Numbered from the stretch's first letter, positions 1 to 8,720 are shown. The stretch is 64,000 bases of DNA from Pseudolysinimonas_A sp947085045 (GCA_947085045.1 CAMTUU010000008.1:62001-126000), one strand, 5' to 3'. Program-made: numbers and translations. The notes: generated by a model not told the origin, from the letters alone.

Positions 1-690
1 GTCGGCGACGTCCTTGGTGATGATCGTCTCGCCGTTGCGCATGATCGTGAGGCGGTCGCAGAGTTCGAAGACCTCCTCGAGCCGGTGCGAGACGTAGACG
101 ATCGCGACGCCCTGGTCCCGCAGCGAGCGCAGCACGCTGAACAGCTCGGTGATCTCGGTGTCGGTGAGCGACGCGGTGGGTTCGTCGAGGATCAGCACGC
201 GGGCATCCGTCGCGAGCGCGCGGGCGAAGGCGACCATGGTCTGCTGCACCGGCGAGAGGTCGCCGGCGAGCGCGCCGAGCGGGATGCGCTGGTGGAGCTT
301 GTCGAGCTGCTCCTGCGCACGGCGGCGCAGCGTCGGCCAGTTGACGAACCCGCCTGTGCTCGGCGTCTGCTCGCCCAGCAGGATGTTCTCGGCCACGCTC
401 ACCGTCGGGATGATCGCCAACTCCTGGTAGAGCGCGACGAGGCCGGCGCGGTTGGCCATGCGCACGTTGGCGAACTCGACGGGCTCGCCGTCGCGCAGGA
501 TCGTGCCGGCGTCGGGCGAGTGGATGCCGGTGAGGATCTTCACGAGGGTCGACTTGCCGGCGCCGTTCTCACCGAGGAGCGCGTGGATCTCGCCGGCGCG
601 CACGTCGAGGCGGGCGCCCTTGAGCGCGTGCACGCCGTCGAAGCGCTTGACGATGTCGATCGCCTCGAGGGCGGGGATCACGTCGCTCAC
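1..690 (-). CDS. Sugar ABC transporter ATP-binding protein (RbsA/XylG/MglA type), 3' end missing
   Basis: This is the ATPase subunit of a CUT2-type sugar importer, acting at the inner face of the membrane with a permease and a sugar-binding protein that are not in the window. The visible 230 residues form the first of the two ABC domains typical of this family. Walker A reads GENGAGKST near residues 36-44, the Q-loop reads LYQEL, a degenerate signature reads LSPVQQ, Walker B reads VLILDEPTASL, and the H-loop reads VSHRLEE. The GTG start overlaps the stop of the upstream dehydrogenase by four bases (GTGA), so the two are translationally coupled. The second ATPase domain runs off the left edge. 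The family is secure from the motifs; the sugar is unknown. Confidence 0.93.
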   Translation of the reverse strand, partial: MSDVIPALEAIDIVKRFDGVHALKGARLDVRAGEIHALLGENGAGKSTLVKILTGIHSPDAGTILRDGEPVEFANVRMANRAGLVALYQELAIIPTVSVAENILLGEQTPSTGGFVNWPTLRRRAQEQLDKLHQRIPLGALAGDLSPVQQTMVAFARALATDARVLILDEPTASLTDTEITELFSVLRSLRDQGVAIVYVSHRLEEVFELCDRLTIMRNGETIITKDVAD

Positions 691-1751
691 GGACGCACCT
701 CGTCGACGAGGTCGTTGCAGCGGATGACGACCTTCGGATGCTTCCCCGAGACGTGCGCCTCGAACGCGGCGACCGCGTCGTCGAAGTCGAAGACGGCGTC
801 GGTGAACTCCGCCAGTCGCAGCTGCGGCAGGATCTGCAGCGCCCGCGGGAAGGCGTACGGCGAGACGAAGACGCCGGTGAGCGTGAGTTCCTTGAGGTAC
901 AGGTAGTCGGAGAGGTTGAGTGGCAGCTCGAAGTCGTGCGGGTACATCGCGCCGTAGACGACGGTGCCCCCGCGGGCGGCCGCGTCGAGCAGCCCGCGCA
1001 CGGCGTGGGTCGAGCCGGAGGCGTCGATGACGACGTCGTAGCCGAGACCGCCGGTGATCTGCGCGACCCGCGTGGCCTGGTTTTCCCCGATCGGATCGAT
1101 GACGTGCTCGGCTCCAGAGCGCAGCGCCATGGCCCGGCGCTCGGCGATCGGCTCGGCGAGGGTCAGCGAGGTGGCGCCGTACATCTTCATGACCTGCAGC
1201 GCGAGCTGGCCGATCGGGCCGCCGCCGCAGACGAGCACCCGGTCGCCGGGGCGCACGCGCGTCTTGTCGGCGATGCGCACGGCGACCGAGACGGGTTCGA
1301 GCAGGCAGCCCTCGAGCAGGCTGACCGTATCCGGCAGCACGTAGACCTGGGACTCGTGCCAGGTGATCGTCTCGGCCATTCCGGGACGGTTGTAGTCCTG
1401 GATGTTGTCGCAGAACTGCTGACGGCCGTCGCGGCAGGCACGGCACGAGCCGCAGAAGCGCAGGAAGTTGCCCGCGACGCGGTCGCCGACCTTGACCCCG
1501 GTGCGCACGGACTCGCCGACCGCCTCGACGACGCCCGAGAGCTCGTGGCCGAGGCCGATCGGCACGTCGGTGCCGAAGAAGCCCTCGGCGAGGTGCGGGT
1601 CGGAGCCGCAGATCGCCGAGTAGGCGACGCGGATCCGCACGTCTTCGGGACCGAGGTCGTGCGACGGCAGGTCGACGATGCCGATCCGGCCGCGGGCATC
1701 CTCATCGCGTTCGCGCAGGCTGCCGATCTTGGTGACCGCTACTGTCCTCAT
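687..1751 (-). CDS. Zinc-dependent medium-chain alcohol/polyol dehydrogenase
   Basis: A 354-residue NAD(P)-dependent zinc dehydrogenase of the sorbitol/L-idonate/threonine dehydrogenase group, probably oxidising or reducing a sugar alcohol or keto-sugar in the cytoplasm. Catalytic zinc ligands are visible as C48 (AICGSD) and H69-E70 (GLGHE). The structural zinc lobe has C100, C103, C106 and C114. The Rossmann dinucleotide loop GGGPIG is at 176-181. It lies 34 bases downstream of a split transketolase and overlaps the sugar ABC ATPase gene by four bases, so all four genes look like one catabolic operon. The exact substrate cannot be read from the sequence; idonate, sorbitol and apiose-type polyols are all possible. 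Confidence 0.9.
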   Translation of the reverse strand: MRTVAVTKIGSLRERDEDARGRIGIVDLPSHDLGPEDVRIRVAYSAICGSDPHLAEGFFGTDVPIGLGHELSGVVEAVGESVRTGVKVGDRVAGNFLRFCGSCRACRDGRQQFCDNIQDYNRPGMAETITWHESQVYVLPDTVSLLEGCLLEPVSVAVRIADKTRVRPGDRVLVCGGGPIGQLALQVMKMYGATSLTLAEPIAERRAMALRSGAEHVIDPIGENQATRVAQITGGLGYDVVIDASGSTHAVRGLLDAAARGGTVVYGAMYPHDFELPLNLSDYLYLKELTLTGVFVSPYAFPRALQILPQLRLAEFTDAVFDFDDAVAAFEAHVSGKHPKVVIRCNDLVDEVRP

Positions 1752-1785
1752 GAAGCTCTCCGTCGAGTTCGAGGGTGGATGTCTG

Positions 1786-2748
1786 TCAGGACTTGGTGAT
1801 GACGCGTCGCGTCGCCGCGATCGTGGCTTCCAAGCCGTAGCCGTGCTTGTCGCGCAGCTGCTCGTCTTCGCCGAAGCCGGCGTAGACCTGGGGGATGCCG
1901 AGCCGCTCGAACGCCTTCAGCGCGACACCGCGGTCGGCGAGCACGTCGGCGATCCGGGTGGCGAGACCGCCGTAGGCGAGGTGGTCCTCGAGCACCACGA
2001 ACCGGCCGTCGGTCTCGGCGGCCGACCGGATGATCAGCTCCTCATCGATCGGCTTGAGCGTGAACATGTCGACCACCCGAACCGAGTGGCCCTCCTTCTC
2101 CAGCTCGGCCGCGGCCTGCAGCGCCTGGGCGACGACGGTGCCGTGCGTGAAGATCGTGGCCGCCGAGCCGTCGCGGGCGACGATGCCCTTGCCGATCCGG
2201 ATGTCGTGCTGACCGGGCTCGTAGAGCACCATGTCCTTCTTGCCGACGGCCAGCCGGATGTAGATCGGCCCCGTCATCGTCATCGACTGCCGGATGATCT
2301 CGCCGACCATGAGCGGGTCGCCGATCGAGGTGACCGTCATGTTGGTGAGGGCGCACATCAGCGCCAGGTCTTCGACGGCGTAGTGCGTCGAGCCGCCGTT
2401 GCCGACCAGCCCGCCGTGCGTGCCGATGATCTTGACCGGCAGGTTCGGGTAGCAGACGTCAGTGCGCACCTGCTCGAGCGCGCGCATGCTGAGGAACGGG
2501 AGCATCCCGGAGACGACCGGGATGTTGCCGTCGTAGGCGAGCCCGGCGGCGACGCCGACGCAGACCTGCTCGGCGAGGCCGACATCCACGAACCGGTCGG
2601 GGAACTTGTCGCGGAACTCCACGAGCGTCGCCCCGATGTCGGGCGTCAGCACCCAGAGGTTCGGGTACTCGTCGCCGAGTTCGGCGAGGGTCGTGCCGAT
2701 GACCGAGCGGGCTCCGAGGAACTCGCCGAAGGTGAACGTGACGGGCAT
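1786..2748 (-). CDS. Transketolase, C-terminal subunit (split enzyme)
   Basis: A 320-residue protein covering the pyrimidine-binding and C-terminal domains of transketolase. Recognisable stretches are the FRDKFPDRFVDVGLAEQ region, which holds the glutamate that activates thiamine diphosphate, followed by a Gly/Ala-rich AAGLAYDGNIPVV segment and a C-terminal domain beginning near TIFTHGTVVAQALQAA. The start was set at the ATG overlapping the TGA of the N-terminal subunit (ATGA), rather than the longer open frame upstream, which lies antisense-free but is out of frame with the real N-terminal subunit gene. Two-gene transketolases are common in catabolic operons and often act on a specialised ketose phosphate; the substrate here is not known. 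Confidence 0.92.
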   Translation of the reverse strand: MPVTFTFGEFLGARSVIGTTLAELGDEYPNLWVLTPDIGATLVEFRDKFPDRFVDVGLAEQVCVGVAAGLAYDGNIPVVSGMLPFLSMRALEQVRTDVCYPNLPVKIIGTHGGLVGNGGSTHYAVEDLALMCALTNMTVTSIGDPLMVGEIIRQSMTMTGPIYIRLAVGKKDMVLYEPGQHDIRIGKGIVARDGSAATIFTHGTVVAQALQAAAELEKEGHSVRVVDMFTLKPIDEELIIRSAAETDGRFVVLEDHLAYGGLATRIADVLADRGVALKAFERLGIPQVYAGFGEDEQLRDKHGYGLEATIAATRRVITKS

Positions 2749-3626
2749 CAGACCAGCTCCTTCTTGCGGCCGGCCTCGAGGGCGGCCATCGCGCGTTCGA
2801 GATCGGCGGCGCCGAGCGATCCGGCGTGCCAGGCGAGGTTGCGCTCCATGAAGTCGACGCCCTTGCCCTTGACGGTCTCGGCGATGACGACGGTGGGGAT
2901 CCCGCTCGCGGGGTCGGGCAGGCCGTCGATCGCGGCGACCAGGGCCCCCATGTCGTGGCCGTCGATCTCGACGACGTTCCAGCCGAAGGCGCGCCACTTG
3001 TCGGCGTAGGGCTCGAAGGCGACGCGCTCCTCGGCCATGCTCGTCATCAGCTGGCGGTTGCGGTCGATGAAGGCGACGAGGTTGCCGAGCTTGTTGCTGC
3101 GGGCCGCCATCGCGCCCTCCCAGACCGACCCTTCGCCGGTCTCGCCGTCGCCCATCAGGGTGATGACCCGGTGCGTCTCGCCGCGATGGCGAGCGCCGAG
3201 CGCCATCCCGACCGCCAGCGGAAGGCCGTGGCCGAGCGACCCGGTCGAGCACTCGACGCCGGGCAGCTGCACCTTGCACGGGTGCATCCCGTAGGCGCTG
3301 TCGAGCAGCCCGTAGGTGTCGACGATTCCGTCGTAGGAGAAGAAGCCGCGCATCGCCATCGCGATGTACATGCAGACCGCCGCGTGGCCCTTGCTGAGCA
3401 CGAACCGGTCGCGCGACGGGTTGGCGATGTCGGTCGGGTCGACCTCGAGTCCGTAGTGGAAGAGGGCGGTGAGGATGTCGGCCGCCGAGAGGTCTCCGCC
3501 GATGTGCACGGCCCCCTCATAGGTGCCGCAGAGGTGGAGCAGCTTGCTGCGCAGCTCGTACGCCAGATCTTCGAGCTGCGCGACGTCGGGTCGCTCCCGC
3601 CCGGTTTTGAAGGTCTCGCGGACCAT
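2748..3626 (-). CDS. Transketolase, N-terminal (thiamine-diphosphate) subunit
   Basis: A 292-residue thiamine-diphosphate-binding subunit that pairs with the next gene to make a complete transketolase moving two-carbon units between sugar phosphates. The ThDP/Mg motif GDGETGEGSVWEGAMAA is visible, with GHA at the ligand site (LSKGHAAV) and a STGSLGHGLPLAVGMALG stretch typical of the family. I chose the ATG at 3626 because GAGGAGG lies about six bases upstream and family homology begins shortly after it. The open frame extends to 3719, but that extra stretch contains the promoter region and an AT-rich palindrome. It is the first gene of the minus-strand catabolic operon. Confidence 0.9.
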   Translation of the reverse strand: MVRETFKTGRERPDVAQLEDLAYELRSKLLHLCGTYEGAVHIGGDLSAADILTALFHYGLEVDPTDIANPSRDRFVLSKGHAAVCMYIAMAMRGFFSYDGIVDTYGLLDSAYGMHPCKVQLPGVECSTGSLGHGLPLAVGMALGARHRGETHRVITLMGDGETGEGSVWEGAMAARSNKLGNLVAFIDRNRQLMTSMAEERVAFEPYADKWRAFGWNVVEIDGHDMGALVAAIDGLPDPASGIPTVVIAETVKGKGVDFMERNLAWHAGSLGAADLERAMAALEAGRKKELV

Positions 3627-3696
3627 CCATGCCTCCTCGTTGAGAACACCGTGACCGCTCGCGGCGATTACTTCGGGCGAAGGTATCACGAACTCA

Positions 3697-3726
3697 TTTA
3701 CAAGTAAACAACTCTGCACCTAAACT
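3697..3726 (+). promoter_or_regulatory. Promoter of the aldehyde dehydrogenase gene with overlapping TTTACAAGTAAA operator
   Basis: A -35-like TTTACA (3697-3702) and -10-like TAAACT (3721-3726) are 18 bases apart, pointing to the aldehyde dehydrogenase gene. The -35 box is part of the palindrome TTTAC-AA-GTAAA (3697-3708), AT-rich in a GC-rich setting. On the other strand, TTGTTT and TGATAC spaced by 17 overlap the same palindrome and could drive the transketolase operon. A MarR regulator two genes away is the obvious candidate binder; this is inference. Confidence 0.55.
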
Positions 3727-3808
3727 GCATCTACCGGCCCGATAGGCGACTCTGTTCCTGAGCGCGCGCGGGCGAACGACGAGCGACACACAGAGAAGTG
3801 GAGTTGGA

Positions 3809-5305
3809 ATGTCTGATCAGTTGACGAAGTCCGGGGTACGCACCGGGCTGTACATCGGCGGCGAGGAGCGGTTCACCGACGAGGTGCTGACCGTGGCCGA
3901 CCCCGGCAAGCCCGGCGTCGTCGTGGGCGAGGCCGCCGCAGCGTCGGTGGCCGACGTCGCCGACGCGGTCGCCGCCGCGAAGGCCGCGTTCCCCGTGTGG
4001 TCGAAGCTCGGCGCGACCGAGCGCGCGGCCCAGATGGCCGCCGCCATCGAGGGCATCGCCGAGGCGCGCGACGACGACGCCGCGATCCTCTCGCAGGAGA
4101 ACGGCAAGGTGCGCTTCGAGGCCTGGGTCGACAGTCTCGTGCTGCAGATCCGCTGGGGTCTCGCGCTGTCGCTCGCCGACCAGGTCGACACCAGCACGGT
4201 GCTCGAACCCGTCATGGGAGCGATCCCCACCCGCACCACCGTCGCCCACCAGGCTCTCGGCGTGGTGACGATCATCGTGCCGTTCAACTGGCCGATCGCG
4301 ATCCTCGGCGCGGCCCTGCCGCACGCCCTGCTCGCCGGGAACGCCGTCATCGTGAAGCCGCCGCCCTCGGCGCCGCTCGCGACGACGCGCGTCATCCAGC
4401 GCATCGCCGAGAAGCTGCCCGCCGGCGTGCTCAACGTCATCACCGGGCGCGACGAGAACATGGGCGCGCTCATCCAGAACCCCGACGTGGCGAAGGTCTG
4501 CTTCACGGGCTCGGTCAACGGCGGCAAGCGCATCATGGAGATGGCGTCCAAGTCGCTCACGCGCGTGACGCTCGAGCTCGGCGGCAACGACGCGGCGCTG
4601 TTCCTCGAAGACGCGGTGCTCGACGACACGCACCTCGACCGCATCTTCGCGGGCATCTACGACACGACCGGTCAGATCTGCATGAACGCCAAGCGCGTCT
4701 TCGTGCATCGGTCGCGGCTCGACGAGCTCGTCGCGGGGCTCACCGCCCGCCTCGAGAAGGCGAAGCTCGGCTACGGACTCGACGAGGGCACCACGATGGG
4801 GCCGCTCCACCAATCCGCGCAGAAGGCGTTCGTCGACGAGATCATCCAGGAGGCGAAGGATGCCGGCGCCGACGTGCGCGAGTTCGGCGAGCTCCCCACG
4901 GGTGACCTCGCGGGCGGCAACTTCGTGCGCCCCGCGATCGTCGTCGACCCCGACCTGAACCTCCGCGTCGTCACGCAGGAGCAGTTCGGTCCGGTCATCC
5001 CGATCATCCCGTTCGACACCGAGGACGAGGCCGTGCGCCTCGCCAACGACACCTGGGGCGGCCTCTGCGGGTCGGTCTGGACGTCGAACTCCGAGACGGC
5101 GAACCGGGTCGGCAGCCAGCTTGTCTGCGGCTACGTCTGGGTCAACGACCACGGCGCACCGCGCCTCGACCTGCGGGCGCCGTTCGGCGGTATGAAGCAG
5201 TCCGGGTTCGGCCGCGAGCAGGGCATCGAGGGCGTGCGCGCGTTCCAGGACTCGCACTCGATCTCGCACCTCGACCCCGCGGTGCTCGCCTCGATGCACC
5301 ACTGA
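3809..5305 (+). CDS. NAD(P)-dependent aldehyde dehydrogenase
   Basis: A 498-residue member of the aldehyde dehydrogenase superfamily, close to full family length, oxidising an aldehyde to its acid in the cytoplasm. The oxyanion-hole asparagine N160 (PFNWP), general base E256 in ELGGND, and nucleophile C291 in GQICMNAKR are all present. The cofactor strand and KPPPSAP segment (about 183-189) are the usual nucleotide-binding region. It diverges from the transketolase operon and is followed by a strong terminator and then a MarR regulator. The sequence resembles the benzaldehyde/salicylaldehyde and succinate-semialdehyde groups in general features, but the substrate is not determinable here. Confidence 0.92.
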   Translation: MSDQLTKSGVRTGLYIGGEERFTDEVLTVADPGKPGVVVGEAAAASVADVADAVAAAKAAFPVWSKLGATERAAQMAAAIEGIAEARDDDAAILSQENGKVRFEAWVDSLVLQIRWGLALSLADQVDTSTVLEPVMGAIPTRTTVAHQALGVVTIIVPFNWPIAILGAALPHALLAGNAVIVKPPPSAPLATTRVIQRIAEKLPAGVLNVITGRDENMGALIQNPDVAKVCFTGSVNGGKRIMEMASKSLTRVTLELGGNDAALFLEDAVLDDTHLDRIFAGIYDTTGQICMNAKRVFVHRSRLDELVAGLTARLEKAKLGYGLDEGTTMGPLHQSAQKAFVDEIIQEAKDAGADVREFGELPTGDLAGGNFVRPAIVVDPDLNLRVVTQEQFGPVIPIIPFDTEDEAVRLANDTWGGLCGSVWTSNSETANRVGSQLVCGYVWVNDHGAPRLDLRAPFGGMKQSGFGREQGIEGVRAFQDSHSISHLDPAVLASMHH

Positions 5306-5314
5306 TCAGTTGAG

Positions 5315-5357
5315 GACGAGGGCCCGGCTTCGAGATGTTCGGAGCCGGGCCCTCGTC
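5315..5357 (+). terminator. Rho-independent-like terminator after the aldehyde dehydrogenase gene
   Basis: A perfect 15-bp stem (5315-5329 with 5343-5357) closes a 13-base loop, ten bases after the stop codon. It is followed by TCTGACAC rather than a true T-run, as is usual in actinobacteria. It separates the dehydrogenase from the MarR gene. Confidence 0.85.
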
Positions 5358-5392
5358 TCTGACACACTCGACTCACTCCAGGAAGGACGCTC

Positions 5393-5935
5393 ATGAACCC
5401 CGCTCAGCGTCGGGCCCACGACACGCGGGCCTCCGAGCGGGTCGTGACGGAGCATCTGGCGCACGCGATCGATCCGGAGAACTTCACGCCGCGGCTACTG
5501 ACGCTGCTCTCCAACGCCCTCGTCTGGCGTGAATCCGCGGAGCTGCGCGCGAAGTTCAGCCTCGGCACGAACGAGTTCCGCGTGGTGTCCGCCGTCGCCA
5601 TCCGGCCCGGGGTGTCGGCGACCGAGATCTCCGACTTCCTCGGGCTCAACAAGGCGGTCGTCTCGAAGAGCGTCAACGTGCTGCTCGACCGCGACCTGAT
5701 CGTCATCTCCGACGGCCCGCGCGGCTCACGCCCGCTCTATCTCACCGCCGAGGGTGCCGAGATGCACGACGCCATGCTGCCGATCTCGCTGCGTGGTCAG
5801 GAGATCATCCTCGAAGGTCTCGAGCCCGAGATCGTCGAAGACCTCAACCGCATCCTGCGCGACATGCTCACGAAGCTGCGCGCCTACCCGGACGCCCACG
5901 TCGGGCCGCTGGACCTCGACCCGCACGACGCCTGA
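5393..5935 (+). CDS. MarR-family transcriptional regulator
   Basis: A 180-residue winged-helix regulator, normally a DNA-binding dimer released by a small ligand. The helix-turn-helix and wing are seen in GVSATEISDFLGLNKAVVSKSVNVLLDRDLIV, followed by RGSRPLYLTAEGAEMHDAM, the wing segment of the family. An AGGAAGGA ribosome site lies just before the ATG. It follows the aldehyde dehydrogenase terminator, so it probably has its own promoter or is read through weakly. The best candidate target is the TTTACAAGTAAA palindrome at 3697-3708 between the dehydrogenase and the transketolase operon; that link is inferred from proximity only. Confidence 0.88.
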   Translation: MNPAQRRAHDTRASERVVTEHLAHAIDPENFTPRLLTLLSNALVWRESAELRAKFSLGTNEFRVVSAVAIRPGVSATEISDFLGLNKAVVSKSVNVLLDRDLIVISDGPRGSRPLYLTAEGAEMHDAMLPISLRGQEIILEGLEPEIVEDLNRILRDMLTKLRAYPDAHVGPLDLDPHDA

Positions 5936-5971
5936 CCCCTTCCCCTGCGGCGGAGTCGCCCGCACACTGGG

Positions 5972-6658
5972 ATGGTGGAATTCGTCGGCATCATCGACCC
6001 GCTCGACCCGGGACCGCCGCGACCCGACGAGGTCGCCGCGGAGTTCCCCGTGCCGGTCGTGACCTTCGTCGCGCAGGACTCCCTCGAGGAGATCTCGATC
6101 GGTTCCGGCGGCACGACGTCGAACCGGGTCACCACCCGCGCGGAGGCGACGATCTCGTACACGCTCTGGCGCAACCCCGCCGATCGTGCCGATCCGGTCA
6201 ATCTGGCGGACCTGGCGCCGGACGTGCGCCGGTCACTCGACGAGCTCCCGCCGTGGCCGTTGCCCGCCTGGATCCTCGAATCCCGGGAGCGCATGCGCTA
6301 TCCGACTGTGTGGGATGCGGTGCGCACGACCTGGATCGCCGATCGAGCCGCCGAAGCCTGGCGCGCCCCCGACCAGATCCTCGTCCAGCACGTGAACTAC
6401 ATCGTGATGAACACCTTCCGTGAAGAACGCGTGCGCGGCGGCTTCCCGGGGGAGCTTCAGGGGCGGGCCACCGAGCGGTCGATCGAGCGCGACATCCCGA
6501 TCCTGCTCGACGGAGTCGCGGTCCCGGGTCTGCGCGTCGACACCGATGCGCACGTGCTCGGACTCGCCGCCGACCTCGGCGACCGCATCCTCAGCGCCGT
6601 CGTCGCCCGCGACGCGCTCCCCCACCTACGCCTCGAGTTCGCCACCCGCACCTCATGA
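5972..6658 (+). CDS. Hypothetical protein of unknown function
   Basis: A 228-residue soluble protein that I do not recognise. It starts MVEFVGII, has no signal peptide or membrane segment, and is rich in acidic residues and arginine. A central stretch (about 85-135) carries WPLPAWILESRERMRYPTVW and a QHVNYIVMNTFREER segment; neither matches a motif known to me. Coding character is supported by strong third-position GC and by its clean fit between the MarR gene and the convergent guaA end. It begins 36 bases after the MarR stop and could be cotranscribed with it. Confidence 0.65.
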   Translation: MVEFVGIIDPLDPGPPRPDEVAAEFPVPVVTFVAQDSLEEISIGSGGTTSNRVTTRAEATISYTLWRNPADRADPVNLADLAPDVRRSLDELPPWPLPAWILESRERMRYPTVWDAVRTTWIADRAAEAWRAPDQILVQHVNYIVMNTFREERVRGGFPGELQGRATERSIERDIPILLDGVAVPGLRVDTDAHVLGLAADLGDRILSAVVARDALPHLRLEFATRTS

Positions 6659-6708
6659 GGATCGGAGGACGGTTCCGAGCTTGAAGGAGGAACACGAAGC
6701 GGTCCGGC

Positions 6709-8286
6709 TCACTCCCACTCGATCGTGCCCGGCGGCTTCGACGTCACGTCGAGCACCACGCGGTTCACACCGGCGACCTCGTTGGTGATGCGGTTGGAGA
6801 TCTTCGCGAGCAAGTCGTACGGCAGCCGCGTCCAGTCGGCGGTCATCGCATCCTCCGACGAGACCGGCCGCAGCACGATCGGATGCCCGTAAGTGCGACC
6901 GTCCCCCTGCACGCCGACGCTGCGCACGTCGGCGAGGAGCACGACCGGGCACTGCCAGATCTCGCCGTCCATGCCCGCGGCGGTCAGTTCGGCGCGGACG
7001 ATCGCGTCCGCCTCGCGGAGCAGATCGAGTCGCTCACCGGTAACCTCCCCGACGATGCGGATCCCGAGTCCTGGCCCCGGAAAGGGCTGGCGCGCCACGA
7101 TCACCTCCGGCAGGCCGAGTTCGCGGCCGATGGCGCGCACCTCGTCCTTGAAGAGGGTGCGCAGCGGCTCGACGAGTTCGAACTGCAGGTCCTCCGGCAG
7201 CCCTCCGACGTTGTGGTGCGACTTGATGTTCGCGGTACCCGACCCGCCGCCGGACTCGACGACGTCGGGGTACAGGGTGCCCTGCACGAGGAACTTGATC
7301 GGCTCCCCGTCGGCGGCCGCCTCGGCGACGAGCTCGCGTTCCGCGGCCTCGAAGGTGCGGATGAACTCGCGCCCGATGATCTTGCGCTTGGTCTCCGGGT
7401 CGCTCACCCCGGCGAGCGCCGTGAGGAACTGCTCGCGGGCATCCACCGTGACCAGGCGGATGCCGGTGGCGGCGACGTAGTCGGTCTCGACCTGCTCGCG
7501 CTCCCCCGCCCGCAGCAGTCCGTGGTCGACGAAGACGCAGACCAGCTGGTCGCCGACGGCCTCGTGCACGATCGCGGCGGCGACGGCCGAGTCGACCCCG
7601 CCGGAGAGGGCGGCGAGCACCCGGCCCGACCCGACCTGCGAGCGGATGCGGGCGACCTGCTCCGCGATGACGTTGCCGCTGTTCCAGTCACCCGGGATGC
7701 CGGCCGCCTCGTGCAGGAAGTTCTCGATGACCGCCTGGCCGTGCGCGGAGTGCTTGACCTCGGGGTGCCACTGCACGCCGTACATCCGCCTCTCGTCGCT
7801 CGCGAACGCGGCGACGGGCGTGGTGTCGGACGAGGCGAGCACCTCGAAGCCCTCCGGAGCCCGCACGACAGAGTCACCGTGCGACATCCATGCGGTCTGC
7901 TCGTCGGGCTGGCCGCCGAGGAACACGCTCGACGGGCCGGCGAGCCTCACCTGCGTCGAGCCGTACTCGCGGCTGCCGGTCGGCGCGACCTCGCCGCCGA
8001 GCTGTTGGGCCATGATCTGGAAGCCGTAGCAGATGCCCATCACCGGAACGCCGAGCTCGAGGATGCCGGGGTCGAGCGACGGTGCGCCCTCCTCGTACAC
8101 GCTCGACGGGCCACCGGAGAGCACGATGCCCGCGGGATCCATCGCGCGGATCTCGTCGGCGGTGATCGTGTGCGGAACGATCTCACTGTAGACGTTGGCC
8201 TCGCGGACGCGGCGGGCGATCAGCTGCGCGTACTGCGCGCCGAAGTCGACGACGAGCACCGGGCGTGCGTTCGTCGACTCGCTCAC
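6709..8286 (-). CDS. guaA: GMP synthase (glutamine-hydrolysing)
   Basis: A 525-residue enzyme converting XMP, ATP and glutamine to GMP. The N-terminal class I amidotransferase has its nucleophile C86 in GICYGFQ and the His/Glu pair in QWHPEVKHS. The PP-loop ATP pyrophosphatase motif is ALSGGVDSAVAA, and the C-terminal dimerisation domain ends with KPPGTIEWE, the canonical tail. The GTG start (VSESTNARP) overlaps the stop of the DUF3817 gene (GTGA). A much longer open frame continues upstream, but that part is a shadow of DUF3817. It is the last gene of the run from guaB3 downward and converges with the hypothetical gene at 5972. Confidence 0.98.
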   Translation of the reverse strand: MSESTNARPVLVVDFGAQYAQLIARRVREANVYSEIVPHTITADEIRAMDPAGIVLSGGPSSVYEEGAPSLDPGILELGVPVMGICYGFQIMAQQLGGEVAPTGSREYGSTQVRLAGPSSVFLGGQPDEQTAWMSHGDSVVRAPEGFEVLASSDTTPVAAFASDERRMYGVQWHPEVKHSAHGQAVIENFLHEAAGIPGDWNSGNVIAEQVARIRSQVGSGRVLAALSGGVDSAVAAAIVHEAVGDQLVCVFVDHGLLRAGEREQVETDYVAATGIRLVTVDAREQFLTALAGVSDPETKRKIIGREFIRTFEAAERELVAEAAADGEPIKFLVQGTLYPDVVESGGGSGTANIKSHHNVGGLPEDLQFELVEPLRTLFKDEVRAIGRELGLPEVIVARQPFPGPGLGIRIVGEVTGERLDLLREADAIVRAELTAAGMDGEIWQCPVVLLADVRSVGVQGDGRTYGHPIVLRPVSSEDAMTADWTRLPYDLLAKISNRITNEVAGVNRVVLDVTSKPPGTIEWE

Positions 8287-8720
8287 GCGGCAACCTCCTG
8301 CGGCTGCGCCACGGCGATCGCCTCGCGCACCCAGCGCGGCACCCGGAACTCGAAGAAGAACGACAGCAGCGGGATGATGCCGCCCAGCGCGATGAACAGG
8401 AACCGGCCGAACGACCAGCGCCCGAACCTCCAGAGCAGGAAGTTGAACGCCATGTAGACGACATAGAGCCAGCCGTGCGTGGTCAGGATGATGAGCGACA
8501 CGTTCGTCAGACCCGAGCCCGGCTCCTCGATCAGTTCGCGCGGCGTGAAGCCGAAGCCGTAGGCCTGCGACCAAGAGATGTCGACGAAGAACCCGTAACG
8601 CGCGACCATCATCACGACGAGGAACAGCAAGAAGACGCCGGTGATGATCGCCGAGATGCGGAACAGCTTCAGCACGAGCCGCAAGCGGGGGACGTCGGCG
8701 GGGCGAGGTCCGAGAGGCAT
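8283..8720 (-). CDS. DUF3817 family integral membrane protein
   Basis: A 145-residue membrane protein of the DUF3817 family, whose function is unknown. Three hydrophobic helices are visible: ISAIITGVFLLFLVVMMVA (about 22-40), VSLIILTTHGWLYVVYMAFNFLLW (about 74-97) and FGRFLFIALGGIIPLLSFFFEF (about 104-125), with the HGWLYVVY motif typical of the family. It sits ten bases after the SURF1 gene and overlaps guaA by four. Proximity to SURF1 genes is common in actinobacteria, which hints at, but does not prove, a respiratory-membrane role. Confidence 0.85.
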   Translation of the reverse strand: MPLGPRPADVPRLRLVLKLFRISAIITGVFLLFLVVMMVARYGFFVDISWSQAYGFGFTPRELIEEPGSGLTNVSLIILTTHGWLYVVYMAFNFLLWRFGRWSFGRFLFIALGGIIPLLSFFFEFRVPRWVREAIAVAQPQEVAA

